Positions 38,937 through 48,793 of a stretch of DNA of 64,000 nucleotides are shown here, one piece after another. Position 1 is the stretch's first letter; each line of letters begins with the position of its first letter. The notes beneath the pieces were generated by a model. The model worked only from the letters and a program-made list of their open reading frames with translations. It made no database searches and was not told where the DNA came from. Source of the DNA: Pseudomonadota bacterium (GTDB lineage Bacteria; Pseudomonadota; Gammaproteobacteria; Steroidobacterales; Steroidobacteraceae); contig JAKBCR010000001.1 of the NCBI GenBank assembly GCA_021807675.1, positions 1 through 64,000 on the forward strand. The letters are read 5' to 3'. The position numbers and the translations under genes were made by a program.

Positions 38937-41750
38937 ATGCCCATGCCCGAGTCCCCCGACCTCGTCCTCGTCGACGCGTCGTCTTACCTCTATCGCGCTT
39001 TCCATGCCCTTCCGGCCCTGAGCAACTCCCGGGGGGAGCCGACCGGCGCGCTGCTGGGCGTGCTGAACATGCTCGCGAAGTTCCTCAAGGAGTGCCGGCC
39101 GAAGCGCATTGCCCTGGTATTCGATGCTCCGGGCAGGACCTTTCGCGACGACCTCTTTGCCGAGTACAAGGCTCATCGGACGCCGATGTCGGACGATCTG
39201 CGCTCGCAGATCGAGCCGCTGCTTGCCGCTCTGCGCGCGCAGGGATTGCCGGTGCTACGGGTCGAAGGCGTCGAGGCTGACGATGTCATCGGGACGCTCG
39301 CCTGCCGAGCGGCGCGCGCGGGCCAGACGGTGCTGATCTCGACGGGCGACAAGGACATGGCGCAGCTCGTCAACGAATCGATCACGCTCGTCAACACGAT
39401 GAGCAACACGGTGCTCGACCGCGCCGGGGTCAAGGCGAAGTTCGATGTATTCCCGGAACAGATCATCGATTATCTCGCGCTGGTGGGCGACAGCTCCGAC
39501 AACATTCCCGGCATCGACAAAGTCGGCCCGAAGACGGCCGCCAAATTCCTCAACCAGTACGGGACCCTCGACAATCTCATCCGCAAGGTAAGCGAGGTGA
39601 GCGGCAAGGTGGGCGAAAACCTGCGTGCCGGGCTCGAGACGCTGGAGCTGTCGCGCAAGCTCGCGACCATTCAGAGCGGCCTCGAGCTGCCGCTGACGCT
39701 GGAGGAGCTCGTGCCGGCGGAGCCGGATACCGAGCGCCTGCGCGAGCTCTACACCCGATATGAGCTGCGCTCGCTGCTGCGCCAGCTCGATGGCGGCAGC
39801 GGCGAGTCGGCTGTCGCCGCCGGCTCACTCGAGCCAGGCCGACCGGCGTCGGATGGCGCCGTTGCGCAAAGTGGCGCGGCCGTGTCTACGACGCGCGTCG
39901 GCTTCCCGCCGGGCGAGCCGGCTATCGCGCCGCCGGGTGTGACCAGGAATTACGAGATGCTGGTGCAGTGGGAGGATCTCGAGCGTTGGGTTGCGAAGCT
40001 GCGTGACGCAGAGCTGATCGCCATCGATACGGAGACGACGAGTCTTGACTACATGAGCGCCGAGATCGTCGGCGTCTCGTTCTGTGTCGAGTCGGGCAGC
40101 GCCGCGTATCTCCCACTGGCGCACGACTATGCGGGCGCGCCGGCGCAGATCGAGCGCGCGCGCGCGCTCGAGGCGCTGCGGCCCATCCTGGAAGACCCGG
40201 AGAGACCGAAGCTCGGACATCACCTCAAGTACGATGCCCACGTGCTGCAAAACCACGGGATCCGGTTGGCCGGCATGCGGTATGACACCATGCTCGAGTC
40301 CTACGTCTGGAACAGTGTGGGCACGCGGCATGACATGGATTCCGCGGCCCTCTGTTATCTCGGGCTGCGCACCATCACCTACGAGGATGTGGCCGGCAAA
40401 GGAGCCAAGCAGATCCCCTTCAGCCAGGTGCCGGTGGAGCGCGCCGCGGAATATGCGGCCGAGGATGCCGACGTGACGCTGTGCCTGCACAAGGCGCTCT
40501 GGCCGAAGATCGAGACTATTCCGGCGCTGCAGCGCTTGTACGAGCAGATCGAGCAGCCGCTCGTGCCGGTGCTCGAGCGCATGGAGCGCCGGGGCGTGCT
40601 GGTCGATCGTGAGCTGCTGCGAGCACAGAGCTCCCGCTTCGCCGTCCAGTTGCAGGACCTGCTGCAGCAGGCGCGGCGCGAGGCCGGGTTTGACATCAAT
40701 GTCGACTCGCCGAAGCAGCTGCAGCAGGTGCTCTTCGAGAAGCTGGGACTGCCGGTGCTGCGCAAGACACCGACAGGTCAGCCCTCGACGGCCGAGGATG
40801 TGCTGGAGGAGCTCGCGGCCTCCTATGCGCTGCCGCGAATCGTGCTCGACTACCGCGCGCTCGCGAAGCTGAAATCCACTTACACCGACAAGCTCCCGGA
40901 GCTCGTCAACCCGCGAACCGGCCGCATCCATACCTCATATGGTCAGGCGGTGGCGCAGACCGGTCGGCTCTCCTCCTCCGATCCCAACCTGCAGAACATT
41001 CCGATTCGCCGCCCCGAGGGCCGGCGCATCCGCCAGGCCTTCATTGCGCCGCCGGGACACGTGCTGCTGGCCGCCGACTACTCGCAGATCGAGCTGCGCA
41101 TCATGGCGCACCTCTCGGGCGATGAGGGCCTGCTCGCGGCCTTCGCGGAGGATCGCGATGTCCATCAGGCGACCGCGGCGGAGGTCTTCGGTGCGCCGCT
41201 CGCGCAGATCACCGCCGATCAGCGCCGGCTGGCGAAGACCATCAACTTCGGGCTCATTTACGGCATGTCGCCGTTCGGGCTCGCGCGCAATCTGGGCATC
41301 GATCGTGGCGCGGCCCAGACGTACGTGGAGCGCTACTTCCAGCGCTACCCCGGCGTGCGGCGCTTCATGGACGACACCCGCAAGCAGGCGCGGGAGCGTG
41401 GGTTCGTGGAGACGGTATACGGCCGGCGCTTGTATCTACCGGATATCCGCTCGGGTAACGTCCAGACGCGCCAGTATGCGGAGCGCAGTGCCATCAATGC
41501 GCCCATGCAGGGCACTGCCGCCGACATCATCAAGCGCGCCATGATCACGGTCGACGGTTGGTGCACGCGCGAGGACGTTCCCGCGCGCCTCATCATGCAG
41601 GTGCACGACGAGCTGGTGCTCGAGGTGCGCAGCGATGCCGTCGAGCGCGTGAAAGAGGCCGTCAGGGAGAGAATGACCACGGCCGCGGAGCTGCGGGTGC
41701 CGCTGCGCGTCGATATCGGCACCGGGGCCAACTGGGACGAGGCGCACTGA
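38937..41750 (+). CDS. polA: DNA polymerase I
   Basis: LVLVDASSYLYRAFHALP, 5'-3' exo, 3'-5' exo and polymerase domains (AADYSQIELRIMAHLSGD, MQVHDELVLEV). Confidence 0.98.
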   Translation: MPMPESPDLVLVDASSYLYRAFHALPALSNSRGEPTGALLGVLNMLAKFLKECRPKRIALVFDAPGRTFRDDLFAEYKAHRTPMSDDLRSQIEPLLAALRAQGLPVLRVEGVEADDVIGTLACRAARAGQTVLISTGDKDMAQLVNESITLVNTMSNTVLDRAGVKAKFDVFPEQIIDYLALVGDSSDNIPGIDKVGPKTAAKFLNQYGTLDNLIRKVSEVSGKVGENLRAGLETLELSRKLATIQSGLELPLTLEELVPAEPDTERLRELYTRYELRSLLRQLDGGSGESAVAAGSLEPGRPASDGAVAQSGAAVSTTRVGFPPGEPAIAPPGVTRNYEMLVQWEDLERWVAKLRDAELIAIDTETTSLDYMSAEIVGVSFCVESGSAAYLPLAHDYAGAPAQIERARALEALRPILEDPERPKLGHHLKYDAHVLQNHGIRLAGMRYDTMLESYVWNSVGTRHDMDSAALCYLGLRTITYEDVAGKGAKQIPFSQVPVERAAEYAAEDADVTLCLHKALWPKIETIPALQRLYEQIEQPLVPVLERMERRGVLVDRELLRAQSSRFAVQLQDLLQQARREAGFDINVDSPKQLQQVLFEKLGLPVLRKTPTGQPSTAEDVLEELAASYALPRIVLDYRALAKLKSTYTDKLPELVNPRTGRIHTSYGQAVAQTGRLSSSDPNLQNIPIRRPEGRRIRQAFIAPPGHVLLAADYSQIELRIMAHLSGDEGLLAAFAEDRDVHQATAAEVFGAPLAQITADQRRLAKTINFGLIYGMSPFGLARNLGIDRGAAQTYVERYFQRYPGVRRFMDDTRKQARERGFVETVYGRRLYLPDIRSGNVQTRQYAERSAINAPMQGTAADIIKRAMITVDGWCTREDVPARLIMQVHDELVLEVRSDAVERVKEAVRERMTTAAELRVPLRVDIGTGANWDEAH

Positions 41751-41841
41751 GCGCAACGGGGGTATTGGCCTGCCCGCATCGCGAAAACGACCGCCCGCTC
41801 CGGTCGTGAATTCCCGAGCCGATCGGCGGCCCGCCGAGCCA

Positions 41842-42525
41842 TCACCGCATGCTCAGCAACAGCGCTACGAAGAGGAAGATCCCTGTGGCAAGGAACAGGG
41901 CCCGCCACCAGGGAACGAAGTACGGCACCACGCCGGATGGCGCGCGCGATTTGAAGCCATGGATCATCGGCGGCACCAGGCTCTCATTGCGCGCCAAGCG
42001 ATAAAATCCTATCGCAGCGAGATGCACCCCGATCATCGCCAGCAGCAGTTGAAAAGTGGCGGCGTGCAGATGGGCGAAACGTCGACCCGTCCCGAACGAG
42101 ACCCACCTCGCAAATGGCCCTGAGGCGAAGCCATCGACATTCACGGCGAACAAGCCCAGCGTGGTCTGCGTCAGCAGCAGAGCGAGCATGACGAGAATGC
42201 TCAACGCGCCGAGCGGATTGTGACCGATCGGGGCCGGCGCATCCTCACCCCGATGCCCAAGGAGCTTGCGCACATAACGGCAGGTGGCCGCCGGACCGCG
42301 AACGAAGTCGCCGAAGCGCGCCGTCTGTCCACCACAGAATCCCCACGCCAGCCGAAACAATACCACGCCGAGCACGCCGTATCCGGCGATGCGGTGCCAC
42401 CTCATATGGTCGCTCTTCGCGGTCCACCAGCAGACCCCGAACAGACTGACGAGGGTCCAATGCGAGAGCCGGGTCGGAAAGTCCCAGACTCTAACCCGCC
42501 CGTTCGTGGGCGCTTCAGCGGTCAA
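41842..42525 (-). CDS. Cytochrome b561-family membrane protein
   Basis: RVWDFPTRLSHWTLVSLFGVCWWTAKSDHMRWHRIAGYGVLGVVLFRLAWGF; multiple TM helices with conserved His. Confidence 0.88.
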   Translation of the reverse strand: MTAEAPTNGRVRVWDFPTRLSHWTLVSLFGVCWWTAKSDHMRWHRIAGYGVLGVVLFRLAWGFCGGQTARFGDFVRGPAATCRYVRKLLGHRGEDAPAPIGHNPLGALSILVMLALLLTQTTLGLFAVNVDGFASGPFARWVSFGTGRRFAHLHAATFQLLLAMIGVHLAAIGFYRLARNESLVPPMIHGFKSRAPSGVVPYFVPWWRALFLATGIFLFVALLLSMR

Positions 42526-42531
42526 GGCGAA

Positions 42532-43029
42532 TCACCACCAGCTGCTGCGCGCCCGGAATCGACGATGACAACTGCCGCAGGCCTGGCCAAGCGCCCTGGT
42601 ACGCAGCGCAAGCGCGCGCGGATCGCGGGTGGCTGCCGCCCGGGTCAAATCCTGCGCGCGATTCAAGAGCCTCCGTGCGGCTTGCCCGAACTCCTGCGGC
42701 TTCGCCCAGATCGCCGCCCGCGCCCGGGTCTTGACTCCATGGCCCCTGCCGCTGCCTTCGGGAAACCAGCTCGGCAGCGCAGCGGCAAGACGCTCGATCT
42801 CTCTCGCGTCGCTTGCGACGATGCTCCAATCCGGCTCCGATCGCCCGATCTGATCCCGCAAAGACTTGGCGGCTCGCCCCAGCGCCTTGAAGTGGCTCTG
42901 GCGCGCATGGACGATCGGCGCAAGGCCGGCGGTGGCCCACGCGATGCCCACCGTGCCGAGCGCCAACACCGCGCCGAGCAGCAACATTCGACGGCGGACT
43001 CCCCCGTTCCCGATTGCAATGTGACTCAT
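42532..43029 (-). CDS. Cytochrome c' (class II)
   Basis: HFKALGRAAKSL..., ALPSWFPEGSG, C-terminal ALGQACGSCHRRFR. Confidence 0.85.
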   Translation of the reverse strand: MSHIAIGNGGVRRRMLLLGAVLALGTVGIAWATAGLAPIVHARQSHFKALGRAAKSLRDQIGRSEPDWSIVASDAREIERLAAALPSWFPEGSGRGHGVKTRARAAIWAKPQEFGQAARRLLNRAQDLTRAAATRDPRALALRTRALGQACGSCHRRFRARSSWW

Positions 43030-43327
43030 GTTCCTCGACTTTCGATATGCGACGCATTGAGCACTCCCGCGCAGAGGCGCCGGGCGGATGTTACAACAGG
43101 TCGCATTGCGGCTGCGGGACGATTCGTCGACGCCTTGGCGGGATCGATCCTCGTGTGACCCCGCGCGGCCCGGTGGAGTTCCACGCCGTCACCTGCGCAA
43201 GTGTGATGTACCGGGCTGCTCGATTGCGCCGGCCGCCCCGCGGGACCAGTTGCAACACTTTCGAAACATCCACGGGTGAGAATGGACGCGAGGCCGGCCC
43301 AAGCCCCTGTTGCCGCCGGGCGGAAAG

Positions 43328-44518
43328 TCAGGCGGGATTTTTCAATTTCGCGGCGACCCGGCGATAGGCTTCGCGGAACGGGATGCCTTCGTTGACTACG
43401 AGCCGGTTGGCTTCCTCGGCGGCGTGAATGGCAGGGTCCAGGCGGATACGCTCGGGGCGAAAGCGCATCGCATCGAGGGCGGAGGGCAGGATATCGAGCG
43501 TCTGTTGCGCCAGGTCGATGCCGCGGAACAGAGGGGCTTTCAGCAGCTGCAGGTCGCGCTGATAGCCTGAGGGCAGCTTGGCGCAGAGGCCGAGCGCTTC
43601 CGCGAGACAGGCCTGCGCCGTGGCGGAGCGGCCGCGGATCAGCTCGAAGACATCCGGGTTGCGCTTCTGCGGCATGATCGAGGAGCCGGTGGTGAACGCG
43701 TCCGGCAGCTCGAGAAAGCCGAGCTCCTGGGTGTAAAAAAGCAGCACGTCGGCGGCGAGGCGGCCGAGATCCTGCATGAGGAGCGCGCTCTCGAAGAGCA
43801 GAGTCGCCTCCGCCTTCCCGCGCGAGAGCTGCACGGCGGTCACCGGCTCGTGGACTTCGGCGAAGCCGAGCTTCCGTCGCGTCGACTCGCGGTCCAAGGC
43901 CAAGCCGGGCGTACCGTATCCCGCTGCCGACCCCAGCGGAGATTTTCCGACTCGGCGTTGGACCTGCCTCAGACCCTCCGCGTCGTCCCGGATCTCGGCC
44001 GCGAAGCCGCCTGCCCATAACGGTACGGAGCTCGGCATCGCCTGTTGCATGTGGGTATAGCCCGGAAGCGCCGTGCTCTTCTCGCGCTCGGCCAGGCGCT
44101 CGAGCGCTTGCGCAACCCGAAGGGCGCCGCCGCTCAACTCGTCCGCTGCATCCCGCAAATACAGCCGCAGTGCTGTCAGCACCTGGTCGTTGCGTGACCG
44201 TCCCAGGTGCACGCGGCCCCCGGCAGCTCCGATGCGCTCCGTCAGCCGACGCTCGAGCGCTGTCTGACCGTCCTCGTCGGCCAGCTCGATCCGCCAAAGG
44301 CCACGAGCGTGCTCGTCACCCACTGCGGTCAGGCCGTTGCGGATCGTCTCGAGGTCGGCCTCCGAGAGAAGGTCCTGCTCGTGCAGCATCTGCGCATGCG
44401 CGATGGATGCGCGCACGTCATAGGCCACCAGGCGCTCATCGAGCGCAAAATCCTCGCCGGCGGTGTATCGCAACACGCGCTCGTCGAGAGGCGCCCCTTT
44501 GTCCCACAAACGTGTCAT
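43328..44518 (-). CDS. argH: Argininosuccinate lyase
   Basis: HLGRSRNDQVLTALRLYLRD, TALPGYTHMQQAMPSSVPLW, TGSSIMPQKRNPDVFELIRG. Confidence 0.95.
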   Translation of the reverse strand: MTRLWDKGAPLDERVLRYTAGEDFALDERLVAYDVRASIAHAQMLHEQDLLSEADLETIRNGLTAVGDEHARGLWRIELADEDGQTALERRLTERIGAAGGRVHLGRSRNDQVLTALRLYLRDAADELSGGALRVAQALERLAEREKSTALPGYTHMQQAMPSSVPLWAGGFAAEIRDDAEGLRQVQRRVGKSPLGSAAGYGTPGLALDRESTRRKLGFAEVHEPVTAVQLSRGKAEATLLFESALLMQDLGRLAADVLLFYTQELGFLELPDAFTTGSSIMPQKRNPDVFELIRGRSATAQACLAEALGLCAKLPSGYQRDLQLLKAPLFRGIDLAQQTLDILPSALDAMRFRPERIRLDPAIHAAEEANRLVVNEGIPFREAYRRVAAKLKNPA

Positions 44519-44535
44519 GACGGACCCGCTGCGAC

Positions 44536-45474
44536 TCAGCTCTGCGCCCCCTGCTGCTCGGCAGGGCTCAGCGCGTTGATGTCCGCCACGATCAGCGTTC
44601 CCGTCCCCTCGTTGGTGAAAACCTCGCCGAGAATGCCCTCGGGCGCTTGATATGACACCACGTGGACGCGACGCACCCCGCCGCGGATCGCGTCTTCGAT
44701 GGCCTTCGCTTTCGGCAGCATGCCATCGACGATGCGCCCGTCCTCCCGCAGGCGCTTCAATCCCTGCAGGTCGAGGTAGGAAATGAGCGACCCTGGGTCG
44801 GAAACCTCGCCGAGAATCCCCGGCGCGCCCGTACAGAGGATCAGCTTTTCCGCGCCGAGCGCCGCGCCGAGCGCCGCGGCCACCGTATCGGCGTTGATGT
44901 TGAGGAGCACGCCAGTGTCATCCGCCGAGAGTGGGCTCACCACCGGCATCAATCCGTTGTCGAGGAGCTTGCGCACCGCCGTCGGGTCCACGGCGTCAAT
45001 GTCGCCGACGAAGCCGTAGTCCACCATCTCGCCACTCGAGCGGATCTTCACCGGAGGCCGCTTGTGCGCGCGCACCAGGCCCGCATCGACACCGCTGATC
45101 CCCACCGCCTCGATGTTGAGGTCGCGGCAGATGCCGAGAATACGGGTGTTGATGAGGCCATTCAGCACCATCGCGGACACGTCGATCGACTTCTGGTCGG
45201 TGACGCGTCGGCCCTCCACCATGCGTGTCGGGACGCCGAGCGCGGTGGAGAGCTCCGTGACCTGCGGGCCGCCGCCATGCACGAACACCACCCGAACTCC
45301 GAAGTAGTGCAGGATCGCGATCTGCTCGATGAGGACCCGGGTGGAGTCGAGGTCGGCGAACACACCGCCGCCCGCCTTCACGACGAAGGTCTTGCCCTTG
45401 TACATGCGGATGTAGGGCGCGGCGCTCTTGAGCGCCCGGATCGCCAGGGCCTGATCGCCAGGATGCATGATCAT
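44536..45474 (-). CDS. argB: Acetylglutamate kinase
   Basis: FVVKAGGGVFAD, FVHGGGPQVTELSTALG, NINADTVAAALGAALGAEKLILCTGAPGILGE; no GNAT domain. Confidence 0.95.
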   Translation of the reverse strand: MIMHPGDQALAIRALKSAAPYIRMYKGKTFVVKAGGGVFADLDSTRVLIEQIAILHYFGVRVVFVHGGGPQVTELSTALGVPTRMVEGRRVTDQKSIDVSAMVLNGLINTRILGICRDLNIEAVGISGVDAGLVRAHKRPPVKIRSSGEMVDYGFVGDIDAVDPTAVRKLLDNGLMPVVSPLSADDTGVLLNINADTVAAALGAALGAEKLILCTGAPGILGEVSDPGSLISYLDLQGLKRLREDGRIVDGMLPKAKAIEDAIRGGVRRVHVVSYQAPEGILGEVFTNEGTGTLIVADINALSPAEQQGAQS

Positions 45475-45487
45475 CTCGATGTGTCCC

Positions 45488-46489
45488 TCAAATGCTCTTC
45501 AACATGCGATGGAGGACCGCCATCTGTACGGTGAGGCGGTTGTAGGCTTCGCGCTGCACGACGCTGCGCGGGCTGTCGAGCACTTCATCCGCGACCGCCA
45601 CGTTGCGGCGTACGGGAAGGCAGTGCATCAGGCGGCAGTCCGCGGCCGTCTGCGCGAACCAGTCGTTGCGCACGCACCAGTGCTTCAGCTCGCTGCGCAG
45701 CCGCCCATCGGCGGCCGCATCGCCATAACAGGATGTGGCGCCCCACTCCTTCGCATAAACGACGTGCGCACCGGCGAGCGCCTCGTTCCGGTCGGCGGTC
45801 TCCCGCACGGAGCCGCCCGATTGAGCCGCGGCGCGGCGCGCCTTGTCCATGATCGGCGGCGGCAAGGCGAAGCCCTCAGGCCGCAGCACGATGACTTCCA
45901 TGCCACGCAGCGCCGCCATGTGGACGGCGCTGGCCGGCACTGCGAGCGGCAGCGCGCGCGGATGGTTTACCCAGGAGAGAACGAAGCGGCCGCTTCGGGG
46001 GACCTCGAGCTCGTCCAAGGTCTTCCAGTCCGCCAGCGCCTGGCACGGATGGCTGGTCGCCGACTCCAGGTTGATGAGCGGCTTGTCGACGAGACTCGCC
46101 ATTGCGTTGAAGCCGGTTTCGGCGAGATCCGCGGCGAGGTCCTTGCCGTCCGCGAAGGCCCGCAGCCCGAGGGCATCGCAGTAGGAAGCCAGCACCGGGA
46201 TCCCTTCACGCACATGCTCGGCTGCCGCGCCGCTCATCACGGCGCCGCGCCGCGTCTCGAACTGCCAGGTGCCCTGCCCCGGGGTGATGACGAAGGAGCT
46301 GCCGCCGAGCCGCGCCATGCCTGCCTGGAACGAGGCGAGCGTGCGCAGCGAGGGGTTGAGGAAGAGGAGCCCGAGGATCTTGCCCGCCAGGGCCTGCGGC
46401 TCCGGACGTGTCTCGAGGCGGCGCGCCAGCTCGAGCAGCGCCAACACCTCCTCACGCTCGAGGTCCGCGAGGTCGAGGAAGCGCTTCAT
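45488..46489 (-). CDS. argF': N-acylornithine (acetyl- or succinyl-) carbamoyltransferase
   Basis: FLNPSLRTLASFQAGMARLGG, HPCQALADWKTLDE, HCLPVRRNVAVADEVLDSP (acyl-ornithine-type RRNV rather than OTC-type xRGxEV). Confidence 0.85.
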   Translation of the reverse strand: MKRFLDLADLEREEVLALLELARRLETRPEPQALAGKILGLLFLNPSLRTLASFQAGMARLGGSSFVITPGQGTWQFETRRGAVMSGAAAEHVREGIPVLASYCDALGLRAFADGKDLAADLAETGFNAMASLVDKPLINLESATSHPCQALADWKTLDELEVPRSGRFVLSWVNHPRALPLAVPASAVHMAALRGMEVIVLRPEGFALPPPIMDKARRAAAQSGGSVRETADRNEALAGAHVVYAKEWGATSCYGDAAADGRLRSELKHWCVRNDWFAQTAADCRLMHCLPVRRNVAVADEVLDSPRSVVQREAYNRLTVQMAVLHRMLKSI

Positions 46490-47721
46490 GTCGGCAGGCT
46501 CGCGAGCGCATCACGGAGCATGTCGACGTGCTCCTCCCGCAGGATGAAGGGCGGCAGCAGCCTCACGATGTGGCCGTCGCTCGCCGTGCCCGCCAGAATG
46601 CCGCTCTCCAGCAGCTCCGACTGGATCTGCCTGGCCGGTCGGCTGGTGCGCAGGCCGAGGAGAAAACCCTCGCCCTGGCTCGAGCCCACCGGGCCCACGA
46701 TGCAGGTGCGGCGAATGTAATCCGATACGCGCCGCACGTTCTCGAGCAGCGCCTCCGACTCGATGGCGTCGATCACCGCCTCGATGGCCGCGCAGGCCAT
46801 GGGGCCGCCGCCGTAGGTCGTGCCGAGAAGCCCCACACCCAGAGTCGCCGACACCTTGGCGCTGGTGAGGAGCGCCGCGCAGGGAAAGCCGTTCCCGAGC
46901 GCCTTGGCTACGGTAAGCATGTCGGGCATGACGCCGTACAGGTTGGCGGCGAACGGATGGCCGACACGGCCGAGACCGCACTGCACCTCGTCGAAGATGA
47001 GCTGCGCACCGACCTCGTCGCAGCGGCGGCGCAGTGCCTCGAGGTAGGGTCTGCCCAGATCGACGGCGCCCGCAAGCCCCTGTACGGGCTCGACGATGAC
47101 CGCGGCCGTGCGATCGGTGATGTGAGCGGCAATGGCGCCGATATCACCGCGCGGCAAGAAGCTCACATCGAAGGGCTTGCGCGGGAAGCCATACCAGGTA
47201 TCCGAGCCCCAGGTGACCGCCCCCGCCGCCGCCGTGCGGCCGTGGAAGGCGCCCTCGACCGCGGCGACATGCGGCCGGGAAGTCATGCGAAACGCCAGCC
47301 GCAATGCGTTCTCGTTCGCCTCCGCGCCGCTGCTGACGAAGAAGACGCTCGTGAAATCCAGCTTCGAGAAGCGCACCAGGCGCTCCGCCGCGCGCGCGCG
47401 GATGCGCATCGGAACGGCGTTCGTCTGGAAGTTGCACACGCGGGCCTGGGCGGTGAGCGCTTCCGTCCAGCCGCGATGGCCATAGCCGAGCGATGCGACC
47501 GCATGCCCGCCGTAGAGATCGAGCACCCGCTCGCCCCGGGTGTTGAAGAGCCAGACGCCCTCGGCGGAGGCCACCTCGAAAGGATATTGAGCGTATACCG
47601 GTGCGAGGAAGTCTCGCGCGCTTCCCGGGGTACGTGCACCTGCGCCGGCGGGTCTCGGCGAGTGTGGGGATGGTATCGGTGGGTCTGACGGGCTGGTTGT
47701 CGCACAGGGTGTGGTTGTCAT
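46486..47721 (-). CDS. argD: Acetylornithine/succinylornithine aminotransferase
   Basis: DLYGGHAVASLGYGHRGW, FVSSGAEANENALRLAFRMT, IFDEVQCGLGRVGHPFA; start uncertain. Confidence 0.94.
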   Translation of the reverse strand: MTTTPCATTSPSDPPIPSPHSPRPAGAGARTPGSARDFLAPVYAQYPFEVASAEGVWLFNTRGERVLDLYGGHAVASLGYGHRGWTEALTAQARVCNFQTNAVPMRIRARAAERLVRFSKLDFTSVFFVSSGAEANENALRLAFRMTSRPHVAAVEGAFHGRTAAAGAVTWGSDTWYGFPRKPFDVSFLPRGDIGAIAAHITDRTAAVIVEPVQGLAGAVDLGRPYLEALRRRCDEVGAQLIFDEVQCGLGRVGHPFAANLYGVMPDMLTVAKALGNGFPCAALLTSAKVSATLGVGLLGTTYGGGPMACAAIEAVIDAIESEALLENVRRVSDYIRRTCIVGPVGSSQGEGFLLGLRTSRPARQIQSELLESGILAGTASDGHIVRLLPPFILREEHVDMLRDALASLPT

Positions 47722-47731
47722 GTCGATCGCC

Positions 47732-48793
47732 TCAAGTCCAACCGGGCGCGCACGCGGTGAGACCCTCCGTCTCCGGCAGCCCGAAAATCCGGTTCATCCA
47801 TTGCACCGCGCCGCCGGCCGCGCCCTTGTTGAGGTTGTCGATCACGCACATCACGGCCACCGTGCGGCCGCTCGAGGCGGCGCAGAGGTGCGCGTAATTC
47901 GTGGTCACGACCTCCTTGACTCTCGGCGCGGAGTCCGTCACCCGCACGAAGGGCGATCCGGCATAGAACTCGCGCAGCGCCGCGAGCACCTTCGAGGTGT
48001 CCACCGCTGATTTCAAGGGCGCCTGTACCGTGACGTGAATACCGCGGGCGAACGGCCCGGAGTGCGGCACGAAAGCGAACTCCGCTTCCACACCCGTCGC
48101 GGCACGCGCGCAGGCCGCAACTTCCGGCGCGTGTCGATGCGCCAGCGCGTTGTAGGAATAGAGATCGCTGTGGCGCAGCGGATGATGAGTGCCTTCGACG
48201 GGCTTGCGGCCCGCGCCGGTGCTGCCGGTGATGCCCGTCACGTAAAGGACGGGCGGCGTGAGCCCCAGGGAAAGGAGCGGCATGCTCGCGAGCAGTGTCG
48301 CCGTGGCGAAGCAGCCTGGATGCGCGACATGCGGGGTCTTAAGCTCCCGCAGGTGCTCCGGCACGGCGCAGGTAAACTCCGCCAGGCGCGCCGGAGCAGC
48401 GTGCGCGTGCCGGTAGACCGACTCGTACTCCGCCGCGGAGCGGAAGCGGAAGTCGGCGGAGATATCGACCACCCGGAGCCTGGTTCCGGCTTGCGAAGCG
48501 GCCTTCAACAGGGAGTCGATCAGCGCGGCGGAGACACCGTGCGGCGCCGCGGAGAAGACGGCGCATTCCGGTACGCGGGTCACGAGCGCCTCCACGTCCG
48601 CCTGAGACTTGAAGCGCGTCTCGCCGTAGGCGGCTGCAAGATGAGGGAACGCCTTGGCGACCGGCTCCCCCGGCTGGCTGTCGGACATCACCGCCGCCAG
48701 CTCGAATCGCGGATGCGCTGCGAGCAGGCGCAGCAGCTCACCGGCGACATAGCCCGTGCCCCCCAGCACCACTGTCGGGACAAAACCGCTCAT
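47732..48793 (-). CDS. argC: N-acetyl-gamma-glutamyl-phosphate reductase
   Basis: VVLGGTGYVAGELLRLLAAHP, HPGCFATATLLASMPLL, TGITGSTGAGRKPVEGTHH. Confidence 0.95.
   Translation of the reverse strand: MSGFVPTVVLGGTGYVAGELLRLLAAHPRFELAAVMSDSQPGEPVAKAFPHLAAAYGETRFKSQADVEALVTRVPECAVFSAAPHGVSAALIDSLLKAASQAGTRLRVVDISADFRFRSAAEYESVYRHAHAAPARLAEFTCAVPEHLRELKTPHVAHPGCFATATLLASMPLLSLGLTPPVLYVTGITGSTGAGRKPVEGTHHPLRHSDLYSYNALAHRHAPEVAACARAATGVEAEFAFVPHSGPFARGIHVTVQAPLKSAVDTSKVLAALREFYAGSPFVRVTDSAPRVKEVVTTNYAHLCAASSGRTVAVMCVIDNLNKGAAGGAVQWMNRIFGLPETEGLTACAPGWT

Noticed and set aside
43030-43327. Small ORFs in the gap between cytochrome c' and argH
   Set aside because: No recognisable motifs, overlapping frames on both strands, no convincing RBS; treated as intergenic.
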